This document shows positions 36,820-45,222 of a stretch of 50,037 nucleotides of DNA, piece by piece. Both the position numbers and the translations under genes were made by a program. Source of the stretch: a virus; the IMG/VR virus record IMGVR_UViG_3300023181_000039, positions 1 through 50,037 of that record, one strand, 5' to 3'. Numbering within the stretch: position 1 is the first letter of the stretch; each line of letters opens with the position of its first letter. A model generated the notes under the pieces. The model was not told the DNA's origin and ran no database searches. It saw nothing but the letters and a program-made list of their open reading frames with translations.

Positions 36820-39800
36820 TATCTTTCTGAGGTTCTGTAACTCGAAGTTACAAAGTTAATAATAATTTTTGTTAAATCCAAGTTTTTGGCTGTAAATCGT
36901 ACTGCTAAATATCTTCCTCTTAATCTTCCTCTTTGATACCAAGGTTTATTTACATTAATAGCAGCAGGATTGATACTCTTATCTATTGGATATTCAGATT
37001 TAATAATATTCCAATCATTAGTAAATAACTTACTATTATTAACTGTTGACATATCTAAGAATTTATTAAAATTCCAATCATGTTCTTTCTTAGTAATAAT
37101 AGTATTTAGATTTAGTGTATTACTTATTTGATGATCATTATATAATAAAGCTTGTTCAAAGAATTTATTATCTCTTTGATCATCAGTCGAAGAAACTAAA
37201 TTAGTTGTAATAGAGTCTGTAACTTTCTCAGAAGCAGGATATTCATTAAATACTGTTTCCATAATAAAGTCTAAGTAAGTATTACCTTCTGATATGCCTA
37301 AATTAGAATTATCAAATCTAATAAAGTTAGTAGGATGAGCTAAATAACCTTTAGGAATATAATTATGATAACTAATCCATTTCTTATTTAATAAATCATA
37401 GGATACAGTAATTGATTTATCTTCAAATACATCTCTATTTTTATAATCTAATTTAACTCCATTTCTATATACAAATCCATTATTATAAGTTAAAGCTCCA
37501 GATAAATCTAATAGCTTATAATCTTTCTTAGTAATAATAACTCTATCTCTTAGAGGATCAAATACACTAGTTATACCTACTGATATAGGATTATCAAATC
37601 CAGTATCTAATCCTGGAAGTTGTTTAAATAAGAATAAATTAAAATCTTCATTTAATCCTAATATATTTAAATCTTTAAGACTATCATCAAATAAGATAAC
37701 TTTATTCTTATATCTATCTACAAATACATAACCATAAGGAGTTTCAGATATACTAAACTTAGAACTAGTTCCTCCAAATCCTCCTTTAATAGAGATAGGT
37801 TCAGTAGGTTCTAATCCAAAGAATTCTCCAGTACCTACAGCAATATTATCTCCAGATTCTGTTTGAATAGTTTGATTACTAGCATATATATTAAATAAAC
37901 TATCTCTAGTAGTAGCATATAAGTTCTGTTGCCTAGTAAATAATCCTGTAATTGGACCTTTATCACTAGGTATATCTCTATAGTTATTAACTTTTAATTC
38001 TTTATAAGCCTCAATCTTAGATTCAGGATTTTGTTTCTCAGAATAAACTAATCTATTAGCATATCTTATATCATCTGTATTAGAGATAAAGTCAGTTTGA
38101 CTCTTAGTATTAGCATAATATAATTGTATATTCTGTATATTATAAGCATCTTGTATATTGTAGTATTCTTTAGATATAGCTGATTGACCATATTCTATTA
38201 GATTATTAATATCATAGAATCTCTTAGGAGCAAATCTTTGATCATTAGTATTATCACTAAAGTCTCCAACATTTCTCATTCTAATATTTAACTGAGATTC
38301 TGCTACAAATGAAGCAATTGTTTGTACAAATATTTCATTAACTGGAACTGTTTGATTATCAGTAGTTATAGCATCTGTTTGAGGAGATACTACATTTCTA
38401 AAAGTAGATTTAAAACTAAAAGTATCTATAAATGTATCTCCATTAGTTACAGTAACTCCTGTAATAGAATCATTATTTACTAAAGCGTAATTCTTAGTAT
38501 CAATATAAGTTAAATCTAATATACCACTATATAATGAATCTGAAGAAGATAATAACTCCACATAATAAGCTGTATCATAATACACATTATTTACATAATT
38601 AGGAGAAGCTGTACCAATAGTAGCTACAGTAGCTTGATTTAATAGGTTAGGTAATAAGCTTTCTCTAGCTGTTCCAGGATATTGTAATTCAGGATAAGTA
38701 GTTGTAGCATTTTGTCCAGTAGCAAAGTATTTTAAATCTTCTGATAAAGCAATAACTACAGTATCCTGACCTCCATTAAAATCTAAATTTAGTCCTTCAG
38801 TAGTTCCTGCAAAGTTTTGATCTACATAAATAGATTTTTCTACATTTCTAAATAAATCTTGATCTCCTTTCCAGTAAGATCTTTGATTATAGAAAGCCAT
38901 TCCAGTATATAATCTTTGTTCTAAGTCATAAACATTTTTAGCTTGCTGATTATACATACTTAAAAAGTATACATCTCCTGGAGCTACTCTACCTACATAA
39001 TTTACATAAGCTTTATCTACTCCTACAACTCTAATCTTAGTACTAGCTAAGTTTAAATCTTTAAATCTAAACTGAGTATCTGGAGATTTAAATTCATAAT
39101 ATCTCTGGTTATCAGTAGAATCTTCATAACTTAGATGAACTGGTTGTCTCTTAGGACTACCTGTATTATTTCTTAAAGGATACATTAATCCTTTAGCTTT
39201 TATACTCTTATTTTCATCTTCTCTAGGAGTATAATATATTTTAACTTTTTTAATTTGAGTTCTATATTCTTCTGGTATTACTATATTAGTTACTAATAAT
39301 CCTAAGTTTCTTCTATAGAGCTTATAATTAACACTTGTATTAGCAGTATTAGGATTACCTGTAATCTCTGTTCTGTAAGTAGGTTCTAGTACATCTGAAG
39401 GCATCTTATGATGTCTTATATAAGCTCTTCCAGTTTCATCTAATTCACCAGTTGTAGGATAATTATAATCATCAGGATAAGTTTCTGTAGATCTCCAATA
39501 AGCTAATGTATTAGGAGATTGTACTGCTGTATTAAATCTCTTCCATCTAGCTTCTCCAGTACCTTGCTCATTAGTATCCCAATCAACGATAGCACTAGGA
39601 AAGTATCCTAATTCTCCAATACCAGTTGTAGGAACTATATTAGGTAATCTTCCAGGAATATGAAATACACTAGTCTCTGTACCATCAGCTAATTCAAATC
39701 CTACTCCAAGAGAATATACTTCATCTCTCATAAATGATTTAGATTGATGTAAGTTACTTCCTAGAGCAGATAAATATCCTGGAGATGTAGTCATTCTCTG

Positions 39801-40970
39801 ATAGTTATTATCCATAACATTATAAGATATATTATCTTTTGTAGGATAATTAACTAGCTGATCATTAAAGATTAAATCTTCAGTTATATTATAAGTAACA
39901 TTAATATTATTAGCAATAGCTTGATAATTTATATTAGCTTCTCTAAGTTTAGTATTACCTCTAATAAGTCTATTTTCTTTTTGAGCTATAACTTCTGAAG
40001 CATAATACTTTATATTAGATATAACTACATCAGTAATATCTATTGTAGGATCAACTTCACCTTCTCCTCCAGTGTATTTATAATTAATAGTAGTTCTGTT
40101 ATTAATATTAATATTCTTAATAACTTTAGTTACATAAGCTGTACCAGTATATTGTACTACAATTATATTAATATATTCAAAAGTAGTATCTATATTAGTA
40201 ATATTAATACTTAAAGTCTTACTAGTTGGAGTACCTATAATAGATCCTATAACATTACCAAATTTAACATTAACATCAGTACCAATAGCTGTAGCTCCAG
40301 GAATTACTAAGTAATCTGGTTGAGATATAGATATAGGTTTACTAATACCAAATATACTACTCATATTATCTCTTGTAAGACCATATGAGAGAGCTATAAA
40401 ATATTGTCCTGCTGGTATATTACCTCCATCATTATCGTTGACTACAACGTCTAATATTGACTTAGAATAAGAAGTCTGTAGAGATAATAGATTTACATCT
40501 GTTGGTTGATCTCCTATTAATAAATCTACATCAATAGCTCTATCATCATTTAATCCATCAACAAAATAAACTATTCTATGGTTTCTGTAATCAGTTCTAT
40601 AAGTAGTACTAATCTCATTACTATCTCTAAAGTTTAAATTAGCATTATTAAATACTAATCTAAAACCTGTAGGATCTAATAGGTAAATATGATTAATGGC
40701 TCCTGTAATAGTATTATCTACTTCTTTAATAAATAATACATATTCTTCTTTACCTAACCATTGATATCCTAATATATTATATTCAAATCCAGGATTAAAT
40801 GTTAGAAAAGTTTTAAAGTCTTTTTCATTAGATCTAGAACCTACATCTAAAGTTTTATCAGTTACTACAGTATTTAAGGCATAAGAATAACTATTCTTAG
40901 GTTGATTTATTTTGTTATCAACTCTAATTAGCCCTTGTTCAAATGTATTTGTACTTTTATTTTGAGGCAT
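36819..40970 (-). CDS. Tail stabilisation / muzzle-like structural protein
   Basis: A 1383-aa beta-rich protein (many NITNI, YKYTG, VVSPQTD-type strands) with no enzyme motif. In crAss-like genomes the gene after the ring proteins is a large P22 gp10-like tail stabilisation protein, called the muzzle in the crAss001 particle structure. Size, composition and position agree. Its segments rich in Asn and Tyr would form the propeller and ring-like layers at the tail end. It starts two bases after the connector gene and shares a base with the first cargo gene. Assignment rests on order and fold-like composition, not on a recognised motif. Confidence 0.72.
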   Translation of the reverse strand: MPQNKSTNTFEQGLIRVDNKINQPKNSYSYALNTVVTDKTLDVGSRSNEKDFKTFLTFNPGFEYNILGYQWLGKEEYVLFIKEVDNTITGAINHIYLLDPTGFRLVFNNANLNFRDSNEISTTYRTDYRNHRIVYFVDGLNDDRAIDVDLLIGDQPTDVNLLSLQTSYSKSILDVVVNDNDGGNIPAGQYFIALSYGLTRDNMSSIFGISKPISISQPDYLVIPGATAIGTDVNVKFGNVIGSIIGTPTSKTLSINITNIDTTFEYINIIVVQYTGTAYVTKVIKNININNRTTINYKYTGGEGEVDPTIDITDVVISNIKYYASEVIAQKENRLIRGNTKLREANINYQAIANNINVTYNITEDLIFNDQLVNYPTKDNISYNVMDNNYQRMTTSPGYLSALGSNLHQSKSFMRDEVYSLGVGFELADGTETSVFHIPGRLPNIVPTTGIGELGYFPSAIVDWDTNEQGTGEARWKRFNTAVQSPNTLAYWRSTETYPDDYNYPTTGELDETGRAYIRHHKMPSDVLEPTYRTEITGNPNTANTSVNYKLYRRNLGLLVTNIVIPEEYRTQIKKVKIYYTPREDENKSIKAKGLMYPLRNNTGSPKRQPVHLSYEDSTDNQRYYEFKSPDTQFRFKDLNLASTKIRVVGVDKAYVNYVGRVAPGDVYFLSMYNQQAKNVYDLEQRLYTGMAFYNQRSYWKGDQDLFRNVEKSIYVDQNFAGTTEGLNLDFNGGQDTVVIALSEDLKYFATGQNATTTYPELQYPGTARESLLPNLLNQATVATIGTASPNYVNNVYYDTAYYVELLSSSDSLYSGILDLTYIDTKNYALVNNDSITGVTVTNGDTFIDTFSFKSTFRNVVSPQTDAITTDNQTVPVNEIFVQTIASFVAESQLNIRMRNVGDFSDNTNDQRFAPKRFYDINNLIEYGQSAISKEYYNIQDAYNIQNIQLYYANTKSQTDFISNTDDIRYANRLVYSEKQNPESKIEAYKELKVNNYRDIPSDKGPITGLFTRQQNLYATTRDSLFNIYASNQTIQTESGDNIAVGTGEFFGLEPTEPISIKGGFGGTSSKFSISETPYGYVFVDRYKNKVILFDDSLKDLNILGLNEDFNLFLFKQLPGLDTGFDNPISVGITSVFDPLRDRVIITKKDYKLLDLSGALTYNNGFVYRNGVKLDYKNRDVFEDKSITVSYDLLNKKWISYHNYIPKGYLAHPTNFIRFDNSNLGISEGNTYLDFIMETVFNEYPASEKVTDSITTNLVSSTDDQRDNKFFEQALLYNDHQISNTLNLNTIITKKEHDWNFNKFLDMSTVNNSKLFTNDWNIIKSEYPIDKSINPAAINVNKPWYQRGRLRGRYLAVRFTAKNLDLTKIIINFVTSSYRTSER

Positions 40971-40972
40971 TA

Positions 40973-41719
40973 TTATGCTTTATTTAAACTATTGAAGAAA
41001 TCATTATATAAATTAGGTCTAAGTCTAAGAGATAAATAAGATCTTTTAATATTTTCTAAGGTTATTAAATCAGGCATCATAGCTTCAGCACCTGCTTGTC
41101 CACAATACCACTGCCATTTATTATAAGCATCTTCGTAGAAACTAGAATTAATTTCTCCCATCCTAGCTTTGCTATATGTATATTTATAATTACAATACCA
41201 ATATAAAGCTTCTCTGAATGATACATTATCTGGTATTAAAGGATATCCTTCATCATCAGTTTTCATAGCAACATAAACTATATTTATATTTCCATCTCTA
41301 AAAGATGTATTAAAGTAACCATTTTTAATAGTAAATGAATCAGATTCTCTAATTATATTAGTACCATCTAAGAGTAATACATTAGCTATCTTACTAGCAT
41401 TATATGAATAAGGAGTATAATATTCTCCTCTATTAGTATTTTTATGTTGTGTACCAAATACATTAGTTGAATATCTTAATCCAGTTCCTTTATATTCTAA
41501 AAATTCTAATGAAATATAATCACAAGGTAATTCTCCTTTATGATTACAAACATTAATACAAGCTTCTTTATGCTCATATTGAGGAAATACATGAATAAAA
41601 TCTAAAGCTTCTGAAGCCCATTCAATTATATCAGTAAAAGATTCTTCTTCAGTTAGTTGTAGATCTCTATATAACTTAGCTATAATAGCTTTAATACTTA
41701 CTGTTTTGTCTGTTAACAT
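40973..41719 (-). CDS. Head-tail connector / ring protein (P22 gp4-like)
   Basis: A 248-aa protein with an N-terminal helical region (ADKTVS-like start LTDKTVSIKAIIAKLYRDLQL) and a mixed beta region (ACINVCNHKGELPCDYISLEFLEY, SFTIKNGYFNTSF), ending in helices with aromatic residues (YWYCNYKYTYSKARMGEINSSFY). This pattern, just upstream of the tail stabilisation gene, corresponds to the tail-tubular or ring protein of crAss-like phages. The cysteine-rich start of the beta region is notable. It abuts its neighbour by a single base. Confidence 0.7.
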   Translation of the reverse strand: MLTDKTVSIKAIIAKLYRDLQLTEEESFTDIIEWASEALDFIHVFPQYEHKEACINVCNHKGELPCDYISLEFLEYKGTGLRYSTNVFGTQHKNTNRGEYYTPYSYNASKIANVLLLDGTNIIRESDSFTIKNGYFNTSFRDGNINIVYVAMKTDDEGYPLIPDNVSFREALYWYCNYKYTYSKARMGEINSSFYEDAYNKWQWYCGQAGAEAMMPDLITLENIKRSYLSLRLRPNLYNDFFNSLNKA

Positions 41720-42193
41720 TTATTCAAAGTATTTATTAACTTGTAATATACCATCCTCTTTAATAAGTTTGGCTAAATTTCTTTTGTTCTCTCTTGTAGG
41801 AATAAATGAATAAGGAGACTTATTCTTTATAATAGTTTCTCTATTTTTATTCCAATAGAATCTTACATAATAATTACCTGAATGTTCATTAATATGTTTA
41901 TTCTTATATAGACCTTCAGATTCATTATATAAACCAAAGTCAGGTTTAAGATTCTTTAGATCTACTTTTCTTTTTTTAATTCTTATAGTACCTAAACGGT
42001 AAGGCATTTTAAAAAAATAACCTTCTAGTATTTCAGTAGAAAGTTCTTTATTAAATTCTTCACAAATAGATCTAAATGTTTTATAATCTAGATGATACTT
42101 AGAAGTTTCAGGAATATCTTTTATATAATATTGATATATATGTTTTAGTGTTAATACATTTTGGATAATATTCTTACCTCTTAATTCTGACAT
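41720..42193 (-). CDS. Conserved-looking protein of the tail module (157 aa), function unknown
   Basis: Not recognised with confidence. The N-terminal half is helical (IIQNVLTLKHIYQYYIKDIPE, YKTFRSICEEFNKELSTEIL), then EGYFFKMPYRLGTIRIKKRKV is a beta-turn-beta with several basic residues, and the C-terminus has VRFYWNKNRETIIKNKSPYSFIPTRENK. A similar order (an FxxIxxEFNxxI helix, then MPxRLGxIRI) seems familiar from tail regions of Bacteroidota phages, but I know no assigned role. The high basic charge suggests nucleic-acid or membrane contact. It lies between two ring/connector genes and keeps the same direction. Confidence 0.6.
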   Translation of the reverse strand: MSELRGKNIIQNVLTLKHIYQYYIKDIPETSKYHLDYKTFRSICEEFNKELSTEILEGYFFKMPYRLGTIRIKKRKVDLKNLKPDFGLYNESEGLYKNKHINEHSGNYYVRFYWNKNRETIIKNKSPYSFIPTRENKRNLAKLIKEDGILQVNKYFE

Positions 42194-42195
42194 AA

Positions 42196-42864
42196 TTATG
42201 ATTGTGTATCTGCGTTATTTGAAGTATCTTCTTGTAGTTGTAAAAACTCACCTAATTCTTGTTTCTTAATTAATTGATTGATAGTATCTATCATTCTACC
42301 AGATATAGGATATTGATCTACATCAGGATTATAACAAGTAGTACCATCTGCATTTTTAAATTTAGATACATCTCTAGGATTTAAGAATACACCTTCTATA
42401 TTAATATATTCTAATAAACTATTAGGACAATTAGTAATATAAATATATCCTTCACTATAATAAGCTAAAGGGCTCTTGGAAGCATATTTATTATATTGAT
42501 TATATCTTACATGAGCTTTAGTCTTAAAAGAGATAAAAGATTGTTTATCTAACCCTCCAACATAAGTAATAGCATCTTTTTGATCTAATTCAATAGGCTG
42601 AGGTATCTTATTAGTAGTTCTAATGATATATCTACCTGTTAAGTTACTACCTTCACCTTTATCTACAATAGTTACTGGTACTTGACCTAAATCCTGTTTA
42701 ATATTAGAACTTATAGATCTACCTTTCTGTAATTGTTGTACTATAAGTTTTTCTCTTAGATAATTACAAATAAATTCAAGCTGTCTATCCGATATTTGTA
42801 AATCATCAGGTCTTGCTTGTTTTATTTGATTTCGTAAGTTATATATTATCTCGTTTATTGTCAT
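42196..42864 (-). CDS. Ring/connector structural protein candidate (222 aa)
   Basis: Starts with a helical domain (IIYNLRNQIKQARPDDLQISDRQLEFICNYLREKLIVQQL), then a beta-rich middle (GQVPVTIVDKGEGSNLTGRYIIR, YIYITNCPNSLLEYINIEGVFL) and a helical end with a flexible tail (DTSNNADTQS). This alpha-beta-alpha organisation, as with the 248-aa protein, suits connector or ring proteins stacked below the portal. The gene shares one base with the upstream GIY-YIG gene and comes three bases before the 157-aa protein. Assignment is by neighbourhood. Confidence 0.6.
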   Translation of the reverse strand: MTINEIIYNLRNQIKQARPDDLQISDRQLEFICNYLREKLIVQQLQKGRSISSNIKQDLGQVPVTIVDKGEGSNLTGRYIIRTTNKIPQPIELDQKDAITYVGGLDKQSFISFKTKAHVRYNQYNKYASKSPLAYYSEGYIYITNCPNSLLEYINIEGVFLNPRDVSKFKNADGTTCYNPDVDQYPISGRMIDTINQLIKKQELGEFLQLQEDTSNNADTQS

Positions 42865-43454
42865 TAAATATAAATAAATGGAGTATTATTTTTTAATAAT
42901 CCTGTTAGACGTTTACCTAAGTAGTTTTCATTCTTATTTATAGAATTTCCAGCTTCAATTACACCTTTATAGTAAATTCCGGTTTCTAAATTTATTATCC
43001 ATTTTTTACTATTTTCTCTACATTTTTCTAAAGTTTCTTCAGAATGTTTTTTACCTTTCATATTTTGATTACCTAAGGCTAAACTTCTTAATTTTTCTTT
43101 TAGCTCTTCTGAAACTTTTCTATTTTTAGATTTTCTTATTTCACTTCCTCTTTTTATAGCTTCAGTACTTAGTTTAGTAACTCCATCTCCACCATCTGTT
43201 AGGTTTACTAAAGTTCCTAATCCAAGATCTCTTCTTCCATATAATTTTATATAATATATTTCTCTTAATTTAGCTTCATAATCTTCTAAATTATCTTCTA
43301 TTATTTCAGATATATAATTAGTTTTTGAAGTTATATTTTTCCAAAATGGATTTCTTTCTTTAGAATTTTTTCTATATTTATGTTTTTGTGTACTAACTCC
43401 AATATAAAAAACTTCATTAGTATCCAACCTAGTATGTTTATAAATGTATGCCAT
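42864..43454 (-). CDS. GIY-YIG homing endonuclease (free-standing), NUMOD-bearing
   Basis: A 196-aa nuclease with AYIYKHTRLDTNEVFYIGVS (GIY-YIG core), KHKYRKN (Arg), AKLREIYYIKLYG (Glu) and TLVNLTDGGDG (Asn), followed by NUMOD3-like NMKGKKHSEETLEKCRENSK and a C-terminal DNA-binding region (IINLETGIYYKGVIEAGNSI) similar to NUMOD1. It lies between the spanin-like protein and a ring protein and shares one base (TAATG) with the latter. Unlike most genes here it has its own Bacteroides-type promoter, so it can be expressed separately. Confidence 0.92.
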   Translation of the reverse strand: MAYIYKHTRLDTNEVFYIGVSTQKHKYRKNSKERNPFWKNITSKTNYISEIIEDNLEDYEAKLREIYYIKLYGRRDLGLGTLVNLTDGGDGVTKLSTEAIKRGSEIRKSKNRKVSEELKEKLRSLALGNQNMKGKKHSEETLEKCRENSKKWIINLETGIYYKGVIEAGNSINKNENYLGKRLTGLLKNNTPFIYI

Positions 43455-43467
43455 ATTTCTATTTATA

Positions 43468-43499
43468 CAAATATACTAAATAGTTTTTAAAATAACAAA
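43468..43499 (-). promoter_or_regulatory. Bacteroides-type promoter for the GIY-YIG gene
   Basis: On the minus strand TTTG (43499-43496), a 20-base spacer and TATATTTG (43475-43468) match the primary sigma promoter of Bacteroidota at every consensus position. It fills the 48-bp gap before the start codon, so expression by host polymerase is expected. Confidence 0.82.
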
Positions 43500-43502
43500 T
43501 TT

Positions 43503-44300
43503 CTATAGCTTAAATAAATCTTTCTTAATACCTAATGTTGGAGTAAACTTTTTATTATTTATATTATAGAATAGATTACTCTCTATACTGTATGATTTAA
43601 AGTTAGCTTCTAAAGTTACCGCTGGAGTAACACTCTTAGATTGAAAGTTATATTGTGCTTTTACTTGACCTCTTAACCCAAAGTTAGGGTCTGGTATCTT
43701 TAATGAATACCTCTCTACACCATTAATAGTAACTCTATTATCTGGTGAATACAAATCTATAACATCAGTTCTATTAAGACCTAAGAATCCTGATTTTCTA
43801 GTATATCTAGTATCTCTTAAGTCGATATTATATTGTAGGCCAAATGTAGTATCGACTGGATTAAAATTTATATTAGCCCATTTATCTACATACCTAATTA
43901 TACTCTTAGGATTAGAAGGTTCATCAGCTTTACCTTTAAGATCTTTAGCTATTAGCATAGCATTAATCTTATTAAGTTCAGTAATCTGTTCTCTAGATAT
44001 CTTTAAAGCTTTAGTAATAGTATCTACTAATCCTGAGTTTCTATCTAAATCTTTCTTTTGTTCTTTAGTTATCTTAGTATCTTGAATAACTAAATGTTCA
44101 GATTTATTATCATCTAAATATCTCTCTATAATCTTAGTAGCTGTAGTAGCTCTTTGTTGAGATGTTATATGCTCTTTCTCTAATTGTAGTTTCTTACTAT
44201 AAAGATTAAAACAAGTTATTAGTAATACACCTGCAACAATAGGTGATACATAAGGATTAACCTTCTTTAGAAAAGCTAATATATTAAATACTGTATTCAT
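43503..44300 (-). CDS. Putative lysis (spanin-like) protein with TM and coiled coil
   Basis: A 265-aa protein with one membrane segment (about 17-33, VSPIVAGVLLITCFNLY), a coiled coil rich in Lys, Glu and Gln (about 35-120), then a beta-rich domain (about 130-265) with repeated aromatic strands ending FTPTLGIKKDLFKL. The N-in, TM, coiled-coil, periplasmic beta-domain layout would span the periplasm as a spanin does, and it lies downstream of the endolysin. No lipobox is seen, so it is not a typical one-component spanin. The function is inferred from architecture and place. Confidence 0.5.
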   Translation of the reverse strand: MNTVFNILAFLKKVNPYVSPIVAGVLLITCFNLYSKKLQLEKEHITSQQRATTATKIIERYLDDNKSEHLVIQDTKITKEQKKDLDRNSGLVDTITKALKISREQITELNKINAMLIAKDLKGKADEPSNPKSIIRYVDKWANINFNPVDTTFGLQYNIDLRDTRYTRKSGFLGLNRTDVIDLYSPDNRVTINGVERYSLKIPDPNFGLRGQVKAQYNFQSKSVTPAVTLEANFKSYSIESNLFYNINNKKFTPTLGIKKDLFKL

Positions 44301-44618
44301 TTATTTAGTTTTTTGAATTATATCTTTAGCAAGCGGAGCTGCTTTTTTTCTTAGTAAACTATCCCTTTTATATAAAGCACTATCTTTAAGTGCATTTGAT
44401 TCTTCTAATCCTTTAATCTTTACTAATACATCAAAGTATTTACCGCTTATACTATCTTTTTGTTGATTAACACGGTCTATTCTTTGTTGGTTAGAGCTGC
44501 TATTATCGCCATCTTTATTAATGAAATATACATTACTTAACAAAAGACATGCTATTATAACCTGATAAGGAAAATTCTTTATATCTTTCAGAGAGAAAGT
44601 AGGTATATTTAGTGGCAT
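44301..44618 (-). CDS. Small membrane protein with coiled coil, lysis-cassette candidate (105 aa)
   Basis: One membrane-spanning segment near residues 17-34 (FPYQVIIACLLLSNVYFI), then a charged helical tail (QRIDRVNQQKDSISGKYFDVLVKIKGLEES and on). It lies between endolysin and the spanin-like protein, with its stop next to the latter's start. A single-TM coiled-coil protein at this point could be a holin accessory, an i-spanin-like or an antiholin-like element. There is no motif to decide. Confidence 0.45.
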   Translation of the reverse strand: MPLNIPTFSLKDIKNFPYQVIIACLLLSNVYFINKDGDNSSSNQQRIDRVNQQKDSISGKYFDVLVKIKGLEESNALKDSALYKRDSLLRKKAAPLAKDIIQKTK

Positions 44619-44645
44619 TTATCATTTTAAATTTATTATCCATAA

Positions 44646-45212
44646 TTAATCAAGTGTGAGAGCTGTATAGAACTTCTTAGCATATCCTGCAATTAATTCT
44701 GCTTTATCTAATCCATTTATAATCTTTCTAGCATTAACCCAATCAGTAGCAGTATCATTAAAGTAATTCTTTAGAGATTTACCTGTAAACAATCCTTTAG
44801 TCATACCTGCTATCATAATATCAGAAGCTACTGATTTATCTAAAGCTAACTCAGGTTTATTAAGTAAATCTATTCCTAGTATCTTACCTAATGATTGATA
44901 ATTCTCATACCAAGTGAGTTGCACATAACCTCTACCAAAATAGATCTTATCTGGGACAGTATAAGGCTGTCTGCTCATCTTAAGCTTCTTACCATAGTCA
45001 TAACCCTTACCTTTACCATATTCTTCAATAGGTCTCATTGTTTTAGCTGTCTCATGAAAGGCAGTAGCTAGAATATAAGCTACATACCTTAAATCACAAA
45101 TATTATTTTTAGTACAGCTATCAAGTATATGATTAATACCATCTACTTGATCTTGTGTAAACTTAGTAAAAAGACTAGCTTTTATACTAGTAAAAAATTT
45201 ATCTTTATTCAT
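44646..45212 (-). CDS. Endolysin, GH19 chitinase-like
   Basis: A 188-aa peptidoglycan-degrading enzyme of the lysozyme superfamily, GH19 type. AYILATAFHETAKTM carries the likely acid Glu54, PIEEYGKG a second acidic group (Glu63 or Glu64), and YFGRGYVQLTWYENY (91-105) is the conserved substrate groove. No signal peptide is present, so a membrane protein is needed for release, and two candidates follow directly. Length and motif spacing are normal for single-domain phage endolysins. Confidence 0.92.
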   Translation of the reverse strand: MNKDKFFTSIKASLFTKFTQDQVDGINHILDSCTKNNICDLRYVAYILATAFHETAKTMRPIEEYGKGKGYDYGKKLKMSRQPYTVPDKIYFGRGYVQLTWYENYQSLGKILGIDLLNKPELALDKSVASDIMIAGMTKGLFTGKSLKNYFNDTATDWVNARKIINGLDKAELIAGYAKKFYTALTLD

Positions 45213-45222
45213 ATATTATAAT

